Assembly: GCA_021463865.1 (NCBI GenBank)
Contig: JAJTXY010000001.1
Location: forward strand, 62,001-126,000
Reading direction: 5' to 3'
From: Anaerolineae bacterium
GTDB lineage: Bacteria; Chloroflexota; Anaerolineae; Aggregatilineales; J027
Length of the DNA stretch: 64,000 nucleotides
Shown here: piece after piece, positions 17,834 to 26,705 of the stretch
Numbering within the stretch: position 1 is the stretch's first letter
How the letters are laid out: each line of letters begins with the position of its first letter
Made by a program: the position numbers and the translations under genes
Notes under the pieces: generated by a model
Databases searched by the model: none
Told to the model about the DNA's origin: nothing
Seen by the model: only the letters and a program-made list of their open reading frames with translations

Positions 17834-19164
17834 TAATCACCCGCTGGTTCCGCAACCTCTTCCAACTGCTTTTTGACCGGGGCAGGTTGTTTGGGTTTGG
17901 CCGCCGGAGCAGGGGTCTTGATATAGGCCACATATTCACTGCGGAAATGTTTCAGGGTGGCGAGAATGGGATTGATCGCAAAGTCGTTCAAGGCGCACAG
18001 GCTCTTGCCATTCATCTGCTTGGCGACATTTTCCAATTTTTCAAGATCGAGCATGGTGGCTTCGCCGTGAATGACGTGTTCCATCAATTTCGCCAACCAA
18101 TGTGTCCCTTCACGACAGGGCGTGCATTTGCCACAGCTTTCATGCTTAAAGAATTTAATCATCTTATAAGCGGCCCACACCATATCGGTGCTTTCGTCCA
18201 TCAAAATGAACGAGGCCGAGCCGAGTGTTGACCCTAATTTGCCAAGCGCCTCATAGGTCATGGGTGTATCCAACATCTGTTCAGTCACCGGGATGACGGG
18301 GCCAGATGCTCCGGAGGGCAACAGAGCTTTAAAGGCTTTGTTCGTGCCAGTGCCACCCGCCTTATCAAATAGCAGTTCACGGAAAGTCGTCCCTAATGGC
18401 ACTTCATAGTTACCCGGACGCGCCACATGCCCGCTGACGCTGAAAATCTTGGGGCCGGGGCTTTCGGGGGTGCCGATTTTTTTATATTCCGCCGCGCCGT
18501 TGACGAGGATCCAAGGCACATTGGCAAGGGTTTCGACGTTATTGACGACGGTGGGTTCATAATAGAGACCGCCGCCTTTTTGGGCTGGGAAGGGTGGACG
18601 CACACGTGGCTGACCTAAGAACCCTTGTAGGCTGTTCAGCAGGGCGCTTTCTTCCCCGCAGATATAGGCTCCCGCGCCGAGATGGACAAACATATCACAC
18701 GACCAGTTGCCGCCGAGGATATTTTGCCCGATCAAATTTTGCTCACGGGCTTCAGCAATGCAGGCTTCAAGGTTATGGGCCAAATCCCAGAACTCGCCTC
18801 GGCAGTAGATATAAACCGCTGTTGCTTGGATGGCATAGGCGCAGATCATCGCCCCTTCAATCAATTGATAGGGGTTCTTTTCCATAATCTGGCGATCTTT
18901 AAAAGTGCCCGGTTCGCTTTCGTCGGCGTTCACCACCACATATTTCACTGGTTCATTTTTGGGGATAAAGCTCCATTTACGGCCTGCGCTAAACCCCGCG
19001 CCACCACGTCCGCGCAAATTGGAGTCAATCACAATATTGATGACTTCCTCTGGGGTATGCTGTGTAACGGCCTTTTTAAAGCCTTCCCATCCCCCATTGG
19101 TGGTGTATACATCCAATTTACCAATATCGGGAATGTCCAAATCGCGCAAGAGAATGTATGCCAT
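17833..19164 (-). CDS. nuoF: NADH-quinone oxidoreductase subunit F
   Basis: NADH-binding flavoprotein, entry point of electrons. 443 residues. FMN/NADH site: GRGGAGFSAGRKWSFIP, NADESEPGTFKDR, and GAGAYICGEESALLNSLQG. The 4Fe-4S cluster motif is ESCGKCTPCREGT with the distant fourth Cys in KSLCALNDF. The start is ATG 19164, six bases after AGGATAGG; a TTG six bases upstream was set aside. The C-terminal tail of about 30 residues is Ala/Pro/Lys-rich and outside the family core. Confidence 0.97.
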   Translation of the reverse strand: MAYILLRDLDIPDIGKLDVYTTNGGWEGFKKAVTQHTPEEVINIVIDSNLRGRGGAGFSAGRKWSFIPKNEPVKYVVVNADESEPGTFKDRQIMEKNPYQLIEGAMICAYAIQATAVYIYCRGEFWDLAHNLEACIAEAREQNLIGQNILGGNWSCDMFVHLGAGAYICGEESALLNSLQGFLGQPRVRPPFPAQKGGGLYYEPTVVNNVETLANVPWILVNGAAEYKKIGTPESPGPKIFSVSGHVARPGNYEVPLGTTFRELLFDKAGGTGTNKAFKALLPSGASGPVIPVTEQMLDTPMTYEALGKLGSTLGSASFILMDESTDMVWAAYKMIKFFKHESCGKCTPCREGTHWLAKLMEHVIHGEATMLDLEKLENVAKQMNGKSLCALNDFAINPILATLKHFRSEYVAYIKTPAPAAKPKQPAPVKKQLEEVAEPAGD

Positions 19165-19171
19165 GTCCAAC

Positions 19172-19684
19172 CTATCCTGTAAATCCTATTTCAGTGTTTG
19201 TATTTTTATCTGTCATCAACCAGCCTATAACGGCCCCCAAAAAGATTGGGGTGTAGCCCGCGATGGCTACTATTGGCCCAATGACAATCCCTAGTCCAAT
19301 CGAATAGAAGAGACCATACAATCCAATGACCATCAGGGGGAGGTAAAATACACGCTCGCCCCACCATGCCAGCCCCAACAGCAGCAGCACCCCAATCATT
19401 ATCGAGATATAGGCTACTGCGTCCACCATGCGCCGCGCTAGATAAGCGGGGGGACGTTTCACTTCAATTTCTGTCCCATTCAAAATCGGCCTGTCTTTGC
19501 CCATCATGCGATTCCAATGGGAAACACGCTGACTGGGATCAGAATTGAGGTAGTCAGGCGGCCATTTCGCGTTAAAAAGGGCAAATGCCACTAAAAAAAA
19601 TCCTATAATGAGTAATGGCAAACTTACCCAAACCGCGCCCCGTTGATCGTATTGATCTACACTTGGGTCTGGCCTAAATTCCAT
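19172..19684 (-). CDS. Four-helix membrane protein of unknown function in the nuo operon
   Basis: 170 residues with hydrophobic helices at about 17-40, 88-108, 113-130 and 132-155, and a polar loop at 41-85. No motif recognised. It is located between a GNAT gene (overlap of 11 bases) and nuoF (gap of 7 bases), which places it firmly in the operon. It is not a counterpart of any standard Nuo subunit. A membrane factor for complex I assembly or an unrelated passenger are both possible. Confidence 0.6.
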   Translation of the reverse strand: MEFRPDPSVDQYDQRGAVWVSLPLLIIGFFLVAFALFNAKWPPDYLNSDPSQRVSHWNRMMGKDRPILNGTEIEVKRPPAYLARRMVDAVAYISIMIGVLLLLGLAWWGERVFYLPLMVIGLYGLFYSIGLGIVIGPIVAIAGYTPIFLGAVIGWLMTDKNTNTEIGFTG

Positions 19685-20111
19685 CGGTTATCCGTTTGGT
19701 AACGTACACCATATCCTCATGGACATGGTAGCCTGCCCGTTTAAACGTGGCGAGGCTGGCAACATTTTCGGTCTCAATCATCGCGGCATAAATGCCAATG
19801 CCCTCGGATGCCAGATACTCCTCAGCGGCCTTGACCAATTGTCCGCCGATGCCCTTGCCACGAAAATCGGGATGCACCGCCAAGCGATTCACCCAGCCTT
19901 TGCGGGTATCATGCGTCGCCATGACCAGCCCAATCAACTGCTCACCTTCATACAACCCAATGACGGCTTGAATGCCACGTGCCATTTGTTGTTCAAAGGC
20001 TTCACGGGAATCACGCCCGGTGGGTTTGACGGTGGTCAAGCCAGCGGCTTTCCACAACTCCATGATGGCGTCGTAATCGTCTACGGTCAGGCGAACAGGT
20101 GCAGAAGGCAT
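19674..20111 (-). CDS. GNAT family N-acetyltransferase
   Basis: 145 residues with a standard GNAT fold. The acetyl-CoA pyrophosphate-binding loop is FRGKGIGGQLVKAAEEYL, preceded by the beta-4 segment GWVNRLAVHP, and followed by ENVASLATFKRAGY. The order resembles ribosomal-protein and amine acetyltransferases, but the substrate cannot be told. The start is ATG 20111; a longer frame running into nuoE lacks support. It lies 17 bases after nuoE and overlaps the next gene by 11 bases. Acetylation of a complex I protein is an untested idea based on position alone. Confidence 0.8.
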   Translation of the reverse strand: MPSAPVRLTVDDYDAIMELWKAAGLTTVKPTGRDSREAFEQQMARGIQAVIGLYEGEQLIGLVMATHDTRKGWVNRLAVHPDFRGKGIGGQLVKAAEEYLASEGIGIYAAMIETENVASLATFKRAGYHVHEDMVYVTKRITDGI

Positions 20112-20128
20112 ATAAGAAGACGCTCCGA

Positions 20129-20620
20129 TTAATCCGCAGCCGAATCTTTGGCGTCGGCCCGCCACTGATCGAGCAATGCTTTCATCTTGTCCATGTCCAA
20201 ATTTTCGACATAGTGGAAATTGCATTGCAGCATCGGTGCTTTGTCGCACGCGGCAAGGCACATTACATGCTCAACGGTGAATAGGCCGTCTTCGGTTGTG
20301 CCGCCCTCTTCAATGCCCAGATGGTCGAGCAGGGCCTGATGAAATTGATCGGCTCCGCGCAGGGCACATGGAAAGTCGGTACATACCTGTAGCCAATATT
20401 TGCCTTTGGGTTTTTCCGAATACATCGTATAAAAACCCGCGATGCTTTTGACCTGTGTGGGGTCAATTTCGCACAGTACGGCGACTTCTTCAATGGCTTC
20501 GGGTGATACCCAGCCAAATTCTTCCTGTGCCACATACAACAGTGGCATCACCGCCGAGCGTTTATCAGGATATTTGCTGAAAATTTTTTGGATACGTTCC
20601 GCGTATTTTTCTGCCAGCAC
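20129..20620 (-). CDS. nuoE: NADH-quinone oxidoreductase subunit E
   Basis: Thioredoxin-like 2Fe-2S subunit (cluster N1a), partner of NuoF. 163 residues. The four ligands appear as CTDFPC and CLAAC, preceded by a helical N-terminus with the family segment PLLYVAQEEFGWVSPEAI. GTG start at 20620, eight bases after GGAG. Followed closely by the GNAT gene. Confidence 0.96.
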   Translation of the reverse strand: MLAEKYAERIQKIFSKYPDKRSAVMPLLYVAQEEFGWVSPEAIEEVAVLCEIDPTQVKSIAGFYTMYSEKPKGKYWLQVCTDFPCALRGADQFHQALLDHLGIEEGGTTEDGLFTVEHVMCLAACDKAPMLQCNFHYVENLDMDKMKALLDQWRADAKDSAAD

Positions 20621-20680
20621 AATCTTTTCTCCGGCATGTTGGATGGCTTACCCATCCCATCTAATCATCTTTGTTTTTGT

Positions 20681-20709
20681 AGGGGTAGGGTCTTAGACCC
20701 ACCCCCCCT
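20681..20709. repeat. GC-rich palindrome between nuoD and nuoE
   Basis: GGGTCT-T-AGACCC is a perfect stem, extended imperfectly by G-rich and C-rich flanks. It sits in the 98-base gap after nuoD. It looks like a small dispersed palindromic element of the REP type rather than a terminator, since no T-tract follows on the transcribed strand and the operon continues. Confidence 0.45.
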
Positions 20710-20718
20710 TTTGCTTTC

Positions 20719-21975
20719 CTATCTATCGCAATCCCCCAGCACAATGTCAATGCTGCCGATAATCCCTACGAGATCGGCAATCATGTGATTTTTGGCAAGT
20801 TTTTCCAACGCGCTGAGATTGACAAACGACGGGGTACGGAAATGAACCCGCATCGGGTTGGGTGATCCATCGCTGGCGAGGAAGCAACCCAGTTCACCAC
20901 GCGGCCCTTCAATCGAAACATACACTTCGCCTTTGGGTGGACGGAAGCCTTCTGTCCACAGCTTGAAGTGATGAATGACTGCTTCCATGCTGCGGCCTAG
21001 TTCGGCACGCGGCGGCGGCACATATTTGCGATTGTCTGAACGGAACGGCCCTTTTTCTTTTTGCAGGCGCTTCATGCCCTGTTCGATAATCCGCAGGCTT
21101 TGGCGCATTTCGGCAATCCGCACGATGAAACGGTCATACACATCGCCGTGCTGCCCCAGCGGGACATCAAATTCAAACTGCTCATACGAGGAGTAGGGCA
21201 TCGCTTTGCGGATGTCCCAATTAACCCCTGAGCCACGCAAGGCCGCCCCGGTTAACCCATAGGCGACGGCATCTTCTGCGCTGATGAATCCAATCCCCTG
21301 CGTCCGATCTACAAACACTGGGTTTTGGGTGATGATTTTGTCATAGTCGTCAATCTTGGCCGGGAAGGTATCCAAGACATTTTGGACAGCACCTTCAAAT
21401 TCATCTGGCAGATCGCGCCAGAGGCCACCCGGACGGAAATAGGTACTCATCATGCGCTGCCCGGAGACCATCTCAAAAATATCGAGCAGCACTTCCCGTT
21501 CGCGGAAGGCATAGGTCATGGTGCTAGTCACACCTAAGTCCAACCCGCCAATGCCCATCCAAACCAGATGGCTATTGATACGGGTCAGTTCCGCCAACAC
21601 CACGCGGGCAATTTGGGCACGCATGGGCACATCGAGTTCAAACAGCTTTTCCATCGCAAGGCAGTAGACCAGACCATTCCCCATCGGGTTGAGATAGTCC
21701 ATGCGGTCAGTCATGACAATGGACTTCTCGTAGGTCTTGTACTCCATATTCTTTTCAATGCCCGTATGGAGAAAGCCGACATCGGGGATACAGCTTAGGA
21801 CTTCTTCGCCTTCGAGTTCAAGGATGACACGCAAAACGCCGTGCGTGCTGGGGTGTTGTGGCCCCATGTTGAGAATCATGCTCTCGCCCGTAAAGGCTTT
21901 TTCTGAAACCAGCCCTTTTAGCTCTTCGATGTTGCCTTCCCAGACGGCATGATGCGTTTGAGGGTCTGCGGTCAT
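20719..21975 (-). CDS. nuoD: NADH-quinone oxidoreductase subunit D
   Basis: 49-kDa-type subunit that forms the quinone pocket with NuoB, 418 residues. Family segments: NMGPQHPSTHGVLRVILELE with the quinone-site histidine, GFLHTGIEKNMEYKTY, DYLNPMGNGLVYCLAMEKL with the pocket region, and a C-terminal DIVLGDCDR. The N-terminal 30 residues are variable. Starts 12 bases after nuoC. Confidence 0.97.
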   Translation of the reverse strand: MTADPQTHHAVWEGNIEELKGLVSEKAFTGESMILNMGPQHPSTHGVLRVILELEGEEVLSCIPDVGFLHTGIEKNMEYKTYEKSIVMTDRMDYLNPMGNGLVYCLAMEKLFELDVPMRAQIARVVLAELTRINSHLVWMGIGGLDLGVTSTMTYAFREREVLLDIFEMVSGQRMMSTYFRPGGLWRDLPDEFEGAVQNVLDTFPAKIDDYDKIITQNPVFVDRTQGIGFISAEDAVAYGLTGAALRGSGVNWDIRKAMPYSSYEQFEFDVPLGQHGDVYDRFIVRIAEMRQSLRIIEQGMKRLQKEKGPFRSDNRKYVPPPRAELGRSMEAVIHHFKLWTEGFRPPKGEVYVSIEGPRGELGCFLASDGSPNPMRVHFRTPSFVNLSALEKLAKNHMIADLVGIIGSIDIVLGDCDR

Positions 21976-21987
21976 TTCACTACCTGC

Positions 21988-22509
21988 CTATTTCTTTGCA
22001 AACGGCTTGTGTTTGGCGATTTCATCATAGTTGAACGAGAACTGCACCGTTTCGTATCCCAGCGGGTAATCTTTGCGCTGTGGATAGCCTTGCCAATCAT
22101 CGGGCATAAAGATGCGGCGCATGTCGGGATGACCGGAAAACACGATACCCATCATGTCATAGGCTTCGCGTTCTTCCCAATTCGCGCTGGGCCAGAGTTT
22201 GGTCATCGAGGGGACCGGGGCATCACCATCGCTCCACAGCACTTTGATGCGCAGACGGCGGTTAAATGCCATTGAATAGAGGTGATAACACAGACCGAAA
22301 CGCGGTTCGGCAGGATAATAGTCTACGGCGGTAATGTCGGACAGCAGGTTATATTTCAGTCCTTCAGCATCACGCAGATGTTGGGCAACTTCGATGATTT
22401 TCTCGGCTTTGACAATCACGGTCAGTTCGCCGCGAAATTCTTCCGAGCCTTCAACTGCATCACCAAAGGTATCAATCAGGGTTTGTTTGGGGTCAAGGGG
22501 GTGTGACAT
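21988..22509 (-). CDS. nuoC: NADH-quinone oxidoreductase subunit C
   Basis: 30-kDa-type peripheral subunit, separate from NuoD (not fused as in E. coli). 173 residues ending with the family signature block WEEREAYDMMGIVFSGHPD, RIFMPDDWQGYPQRKDYPL. Four bases after nuoB. No cofactor of its own; it braces the quinone module. Confidence 0.96.
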   Translation of the reverse strand: MSHPLDPKQTLIDTFGDAVEGSEEFRGELTVIVKAEKIIEVAQHLRDAEGLKYNLLSDITAVDYYPAEPRFGLCYHLYSMAFNRRLRIKVLWSDGDAPVPSMTKLWPSANWEEREAYDMMGIVFSGHPDMRRIFMPDDWQGYPQRKDYPLGYETVQFSFNYDEIAKHKPFAKK

Positions 22510-22513
22510 AGTG

Positions 22514-23002
22514 TTATTTCCCTGCCCATTCGTACCACTTCATTTCCTTGACTTTTTCGTGCAAGGTCATGAAGCCGTGAATTAATTGTTCGGGGCGGGG
22601 TGGGCAGCCAGCGACATACACATCTACCGGCACAATTTCATCCACGCCTTGCACAATCGCATAGTTGTTGAAGACCCCACCGCACGAGGCACAGTCGCCC
22701 ATCGCCAGCACCCACTTGGGTTCGGGCATTTGGTCATACAGTTGGCGCAGCACGGGGGCCATCTTGCGGCTGACCCGTCCGGCGACAATCATCAAGTCGG
22801 CTTGACGTGGACTAGCCCGCATGAGTTCCATCCCGAAGCGCGATGCATCATAATAGGGCGCTTGGGTACTCATCATTTCAATGGCGCAGCACGCCAGACC
22901 AAACAACATCGGCCACATCGCACGGGTGCGGCCCCAATTCACAGCGTCTTCCAACTTGGTAGTGACGACGCCTAGATTGCCAAGTTTGCTGCTTACTCCC
23001 AT
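22514..23002 (-). CDS. nuoB: NADH-quinone oxidoreductase subunit B
   Basis: Carries cluster N2, the last electron donor before quinone. 162 residues. The unusual tandem cysteine pair is seen in [12 protein letters not shown], with the other ligands in [10 protein letters not shown] and GCPPRPEQL. The start was placed at ATG 23002, six bases after GGAGG, giving a 10-base overlap with nuoA; an upstream in-frame ATG at 23023 would overlap nuoA further. Confidence 0.97.
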   Translation of the reverse strand: MGVSSKLGNLGVVTTKLEDAVNWGRTRAMWPMLFGLACCAIEMMSTQAPYYDASRFGMELMRASPRQADLMIVAGRVSRKMAPVLRQLYDQMPEPKWVLAMGDCASCGGVFNNYAIVQGVDEIVPVDVYVAGCPPRPEQLIHGFMTLHEKVKEMKWYEWAGK

Positions 23003-23349
23003 TCGAGACCTCCAATTAACCATTCATACGCGAAACCGACGGTCAAGATGAAGAAAAAGACACCCATCACCAATAAACCATAAAGTCCTAAGTCGCGGAA
23101 AATCACTGCCCACGGCAGGAAAAAGATCACTTCAATATCAAACAAAATGAACAACATGCCCACACGATAGAACTTGATTGGGACTTTTCGCATCCCGCCG
23201 CCGATGGGTCGCATCCCACTTTCATAGACCGCCTGTTTGCGGGGTTCGGGATGATAGGGGCCAAAGATGCGGGAAAGGAAAATAATCAGAATGCCGACGC
23301 CAGTCGCCAACAAGAATAGAGGCAGGATGGGAGCGTAATCAGATAACAC
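22993..23349 (-). CDS. nuoA: NADH-quinone oxidoreductase subunit A
   Basis: First gene of the operon, a three-helix subunit next to the quinone tunnel, 118 residues. The conserved loop between helices 1 and 2 is [13 protein letters not shown], followed by [20 protein letters not shown] with the acidic residues of helix 2. GTG start, with GGAG six bases before. The 5' leader is about 50 bases from the predicted transcription start. Confidence 0.96.
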   Translation of the reverse strand: MLSDYAPILPLFLLATGVGILIIFLSRIFGPYHPEPRKQAVYESGMRPIGGGMRKVPIKFYRVGMLFILFDIEVIFFLPWAVIFRDLGLYGLLVMGVFFFILTVGFAYEWLIGGLEWE

Positions 23350-23404
23350 TGTCGTCTCCGAACATGATTGCGATTGTTCAATTTAGCACAATTGAGTGGT
23401 GAGA

Positions 23405-23433
23405 AGTTTAACATCGGCGTGAATAACTGTCAA
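23405..23433 (-). promoter_or_regulatory. Sigma-70-type promoter of the nuo operon
   Basis: On the minus strand, TTGACA (plus-strand 23428-23433), a 17-base spacer, then TAAACT (23405-23410). This is near consensus, about 55 bases upstream of nuoA. The sequence GAAGTTTAACA, which covers the -10 box, occurs again at 23491-23501, and GAGTGGT/ACCACTC arms flank the two copies (23394-23400 and 23503-23509). Confidence 0.7.
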
Positions 23434-23869
23434 ACTTATTCAAAAAATTGACTTAACCGGATTTAATCCTCTACCAACCAATTTGCGACGGAAGTTTAAC
23501 ACACCACTCAACATCTAGCCAAACGATTTCTCGCGGCAAAACTCCCATCCGAATTTTTGTAAATCTAATGTGGTGAATTCAAAATGGATTCTCAACCCAC
23601 TTTGGCAACTTATGAAGGCAAAATCACGCCGTATGGATTGGAGCGTTGCTATGAGATGGGTATTCAAATAATCGAAATGCGCCGTCGTAGATTTGCAGCC
23701 ATTAAAAGCTGAACGGTTATTGACCCCTAAATTGAGCGCGTGGATTATTGCTTTGTCTCATTAATGAATAATGCTGTAACCCGCATCCACGTCGTCTAAC
23801 CCATCTCAATGAGGAAAGGGAACGCCTTGAATTCAGGCATCTTTCCCTTCCAAACACTTTCTGTGCCAA
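23434..23869. other. Gene-free stretch upstream of the nuo promoter
   Basis: No convincing gene. A 42-codon open frame at 23584-23712 on the plus strand lacks a ribosome binding site and matches no family I know; it could be a decayed gene fragment. Near 23820-23860 runs of G and C around CCTTTCCCTT may form a weak hairpin downstream of the secreted-protein gene that ends at 23870. Confidence 0.3.
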
Positions 23870-24679
23870 TCAAGGCGTGGCGTAAAATGTGTATCTATAG
23901 GTATGTGCGGGTGGAATCCCCTCAAAAATGACCACATGCACCTTGCCATCTCCTAGCGGCCCGACATTGACTTGATATTCACCTGTGGTGAGTTTATATA
24001 CGCTGATGGTATCTACACGGGCAATCAAAACATTTTCGGATGGAAACTCGGGTAGTGCCGTCAATTCCGCTTTCGTTATATAAAGGGCAGGTTGCCAAAT
24101 CGCATTTTCATTCAGCGCCCATATCTCAATAAATAGGTTGCCATCATGCACTGCTGCAAAGGTGGGGGTGTAGATGACAACAGGCATCGTCGCTACCCGC
24201 CATAATCCCGCCTCTTCCTCTGTAGCAAATGGATTGTTCGGGGGGGGTGTTGCGATGTTAATTCCTACCGTCAGCGTGTAATTCATGGTGTTGCCCGATG
24301 GAGTAGGGCTGTGAGCGCATCCAATTCGCACGATAATCAGCAGATTGCCTGTTGCTGTCGCTTGGGCGGTGTAATGGGTGGTGCCTGAAAATAAGAATCC
24401 TGCATAGGGGATAGGATAAGTTGTGCCGTCAATTTCAATCTCAAGCAGCGTAATTCCACACCCAATCGTGCCCCCATAATCGAGGGTGACATTCAGAAGA
24501 TCATCTGCCTCAACCGCAATAGGATAGGTTTGAGAAGACGGCCCGCTTGGGCTTGGGCCACTTGATACCGAGCCGGTAAAAACATGGGTCGTGGGCGGTG
24601 TGCCATGCACTGACTCTAACTCAAATCCAAACGTATACAATAGAGCCGCAATGAGCAATAAACGCCGAACGTGTCTCAT
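23870..24679 (-). CDS. Secreted protein of unknown function
   Basis: 269 residues with a typical signal peptide (MRHVRRLLLIAALLYTFGFE, cleavage perhaps after VHG). The mature part has two beta-rich segments: about 35-150, which resembles the pre-peptidase C-terminal or similar carbohydrate-exposed sandwich folds (TGSVSSGPS, VEADDLLNVTLDY), and about 165-269. Pro-rich linker PPPNNPF between them. No catalytic motif seen. The start is well supported by AAAGGAG seven bases before ATG. Preceded by a 30-residue ORF. Confidence 0.65.
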   Translation of the reverse strand: MRHVRRLLLIAALLYTFGFELESVHGTPPTTHVFTGSVSSGPSPSGPSSQTYPIAVEADDLLNVTLDYGGTIGCGITLLEIEIDGTTYPIPYAGFLFSGTTHYTAQATATGNLLIIVRIGCAHSPTPSGNTMNYTLTVGINIATPPPNNPFATEEEAGLWRVATMPVVIYTPTFAAVHDGNLFIEIWALNENAIWQPALYITKAELTALPEFPSENVLIARVDTISVYKLTTGEYQVNVGPLGDGKVHVVIFEGIPPAHTYRYTFYATP

Positions 24680-24691
24680 CAGAATACTCCT

Positions 24692-24784
24692 TTAAGTCTT
24701 GGGGTGGTTTGGGGCGGGGCAGCAAAGCAGGAGGCCAACAGCGACAGCCATACAATTAAGGCTGCGGCGGGGTAGCAACCTCAT
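24692..24784 (-). CDS. 30-residue hydrophobic leader ORF
   Basis: Starts at ATG with a strong AGGAGG nine bases upstream and ends 12 bases before the secreted-protein gene. The peptide has a basic N-terminus (MRLLPRRS), a hydrophobic stretch and a lipobox-like LLLCC. It could be a small lipoprotein with a mature part of under ten residues, a leader that couples translation to the next gene, or the remnant of a truncated lipoprotein gene. The strength of the ribosome site is the main support. Confidence 0.45.
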   Translation of the reverse strand: MRLLPRRSLNCMAVAVGLLLCCPAPNHPKT

Positions 24785-24908
24785 AATAAACAACCTCCTA
24801 ATCTACCGAATGATTTTACGCCTCAATCAGTATGTGGGCAGTGATTTTTAGCATGATTTCTGCGTGCCAAAGATGGCCTACTTGAATTTAGCCCATTCGT
24901 GGCATGAT

Positions 24909-24954
24909 GCTCAACCATAAAAGCGCAACAACTGTTACAGATTTATGGTTGAGC
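24909..24954. repeat. Perfect 13-base inverted repeat
   Basis: GCTCAACCATAAA (24909-24921) and TTTATGGTTGAGC (24942-24954) with a 20-base loop. It follows the stop of the PucR-type gene at 24996, so it may act as a transcript end, though there is no T-tract. Could also be an operator or the remains of a small mobile element. Confidence 0.5.
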
Positions 24955-24995
24955 AGTATATTTGATCTTTATGCTTGGCGAAGGATCAGCGGAGA

Positions 24996-26705
24996 TTATT
25001 CCTGCAAATTAAGGGCTTCGAGCAGTTGATAGGCTTTGATGGCGAGATGCAGATTCAACTGCACATCGGCGTCGTCCATGTCGAGTTGGGTGATTTCAGC
25101 AATGCGGTTTAGCCGATAGACCAACGTATTGCGATGCACGTTTAACTGTTTGGCGGTGGCTGCCATGTTGCCGTTATTGCCGAAATAGACCGACATCGTA
25201 AGCAGCAAGTCGCTATGATTTTGAGCATCATACGACAAAATATCAGACAGCCAATCTTGGCAGAAGCCCTGCAAATGGCGATGATCTTGTACATTCAGCA
25301 GTAGCTTGCTTAGGCTTAAATCGCCAAAAAAGCTGGAACGTGTCCCATCCCAAATTTGCTCAGTCAAGGTTAGGGCGCGTTCGGCCTCATCAAAAGAACG
25401 ACGAATTTCAGTCAGGCCCAAGCCGGGTCGTCCTACGCCACATACGACATTGCCCCCCAACGTTTCCGACATTTTTTCGCAGATGCTCTTGGCATACTGT
25501 TTCATACGTCCAGTGTGTTGGGCACGTTCCAGTGGCAGGAACAAAATGGTGCGGTCCGCGTGTTGGCCCACGATGGCGGAAATGCGGCGCATACTGACCT
25601 CATGTTTGACATGCTCGGTCAATTGTTCGGGCCGAATCGGTTTTGGTGGGCGTTTAGGATTGCGCCCCGGCGTCCAACGCATGACCACAATCACATAGAC
25701 CTGCTCGGCACTGTAACCCGTTTGTTCGGCACGGGCCAGAATCATATGGTCATCACTCGAATAGCCTTCTAGCCACGATGAAATCCAGTCGCTGCGCGAA
25801 CGTTTTTCGGTGGCTTCATTCGCCCGCAGTTTCGACAGCAGCAATCCGCACACAATCGCTCCGCGATTCAGGGCGATATGGGTAAATTCATCTGGCTCGG
25901 TGCGGGTCTTAAGCGCCGTCAAATAGCCAATGACTTCATTATCGGCGTGGAGGGCGATGCTCAGGCTCTGGGCACTTTCCAAAATGGAGCTATCCATGCG
26001 CGTGGGGCGGGCATTGTCGGCAAAATGGGCCACCAATCCGCTGTCTTGCAGCATCATATAGTGTTGATGCCATTGCAGTAATTTTTCCAACTCTCCATCG
26101 GGTAGGCCATAAACCAAGCGCAGTCGCCGGGCATCGTGTAGGAACACGGGCAGGCGGGTAATGTTGGCGAGGGTCTTGACCACCTGCGGCAGGCCGTGAT
26201 TGCTGGTGACATGCCGCGTCAATTCCTGTTGGAGTTCTTGGTCACGCTGTTCGAGGATGCTCTGGCGTTCCATCAAGAAGCGAATAATGCCGCGTTCGAC
26301 CTTTTCCGCTGAGGCATCTTCTGGCAGATAAATGACGGCCATCTGATAACGGGCAGCGGCTTCAAATGCGAGGACACTGACAACCCCTTGAATACACAAG
26401 ACCCGCACCCGCGTTTCGGCAAGTTTGCTGATAATCCATGTCATATCGCGGTCGGCGTCTTTACGATTTTCAGATGTTCCGAGGGGGACTATGATAAATT
26501 CACCTTCGGCGGCGCTATTCAAGGAGGCTGGTTCAGGGGCGACCAACCGTGCCCAGTTGACCCGCGTTTCATCACTGCCACTAACCAGAAACGCCCCATT
26601 TGGCAAGATATTCTGGTCAAATAAAGTTCGCAGTGGAACCGAAGGCATGGGCAATTTCATCGCCCGAAATCTAGAGGTAAGGGCTGAGTTACTAATCAAT
26701 GACAT
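24996..26705 (-). CDS. PucR-family transcriptional regulator
   Basis: 569 residues. The N-terminal domain (about 15-125) matches the PucR sensor domain, beginning near VPLRTLFDQNILPNGAFLV. A GGDEF-like middle region with no active-site motif follows, and the C-terminus carries the family helix-turn-helix: NNGNMAATAKQLNVHRNTLV then YRLNRIAEIT. Such regulators control purine, amino-acid or sugar catabolism genes, with the ligand set by the sensor domain. The start was put at ATG 26705; later in-frame ATGs at 26660 and 26648 are possible and no ribosome site is strong. Downstream of an M29 aminopeptidase gene on the same strand. Confidence 0.85.
   Translation of the reverse strand: MSLISNSALTSRFRAMKLPMPSVPLRTLFDQNILPNGAFLVSGSDETRVNWARLVAPEPASLNSAAEGEFIIVPLGTSENRKDADRDMTWIISKLAETRVRVLCIQGVVSVLAFEAAARYQMAVIYLPEDASAEKVERGIIRFLMERQSILEQRDQELQQELTRHVTSNHGLPQVVKTLANITRLPVFLHDARRLRLVYGLPDGELEKLLQWHQHYMMLQDSGLVAHFADNARPTRMDSSILESAQSLSIALHADNEVIGYLTALKTRTEPDEFTHIALNRGAIVCGLLLSKLRANEATEKRSRSDWISSWLEGYSSDDHMILARAEQTGYSAEQVYVIVVMRWTPGRNPKRPPKPIRPEQLTEHVKHEVSMRRISAIVGQHADRTILFLPLERAQHTGRMKQYAKSICEKMSETLGGNVVCGVGRPGLGLTEIRRSFDEAERALTLTEQIWDGTRSSFFGDLSLSKLLLNVQDHRHLQGFCQDWLSDILSYDAQNHSDLLLTMSVYFGNNGNMAATAKQLNVHRNTLVYRLNRIAEITQLDMDDADVQLNLHLAIKAYQLLEALNLQE

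Noticed and set aside
23584-23712. 42-codon ORF in the gap upstream of nuo
   Set aside because: No ribosome site, no recognisable family and no support from neighbours; kept only as a note in the intergenic entry.
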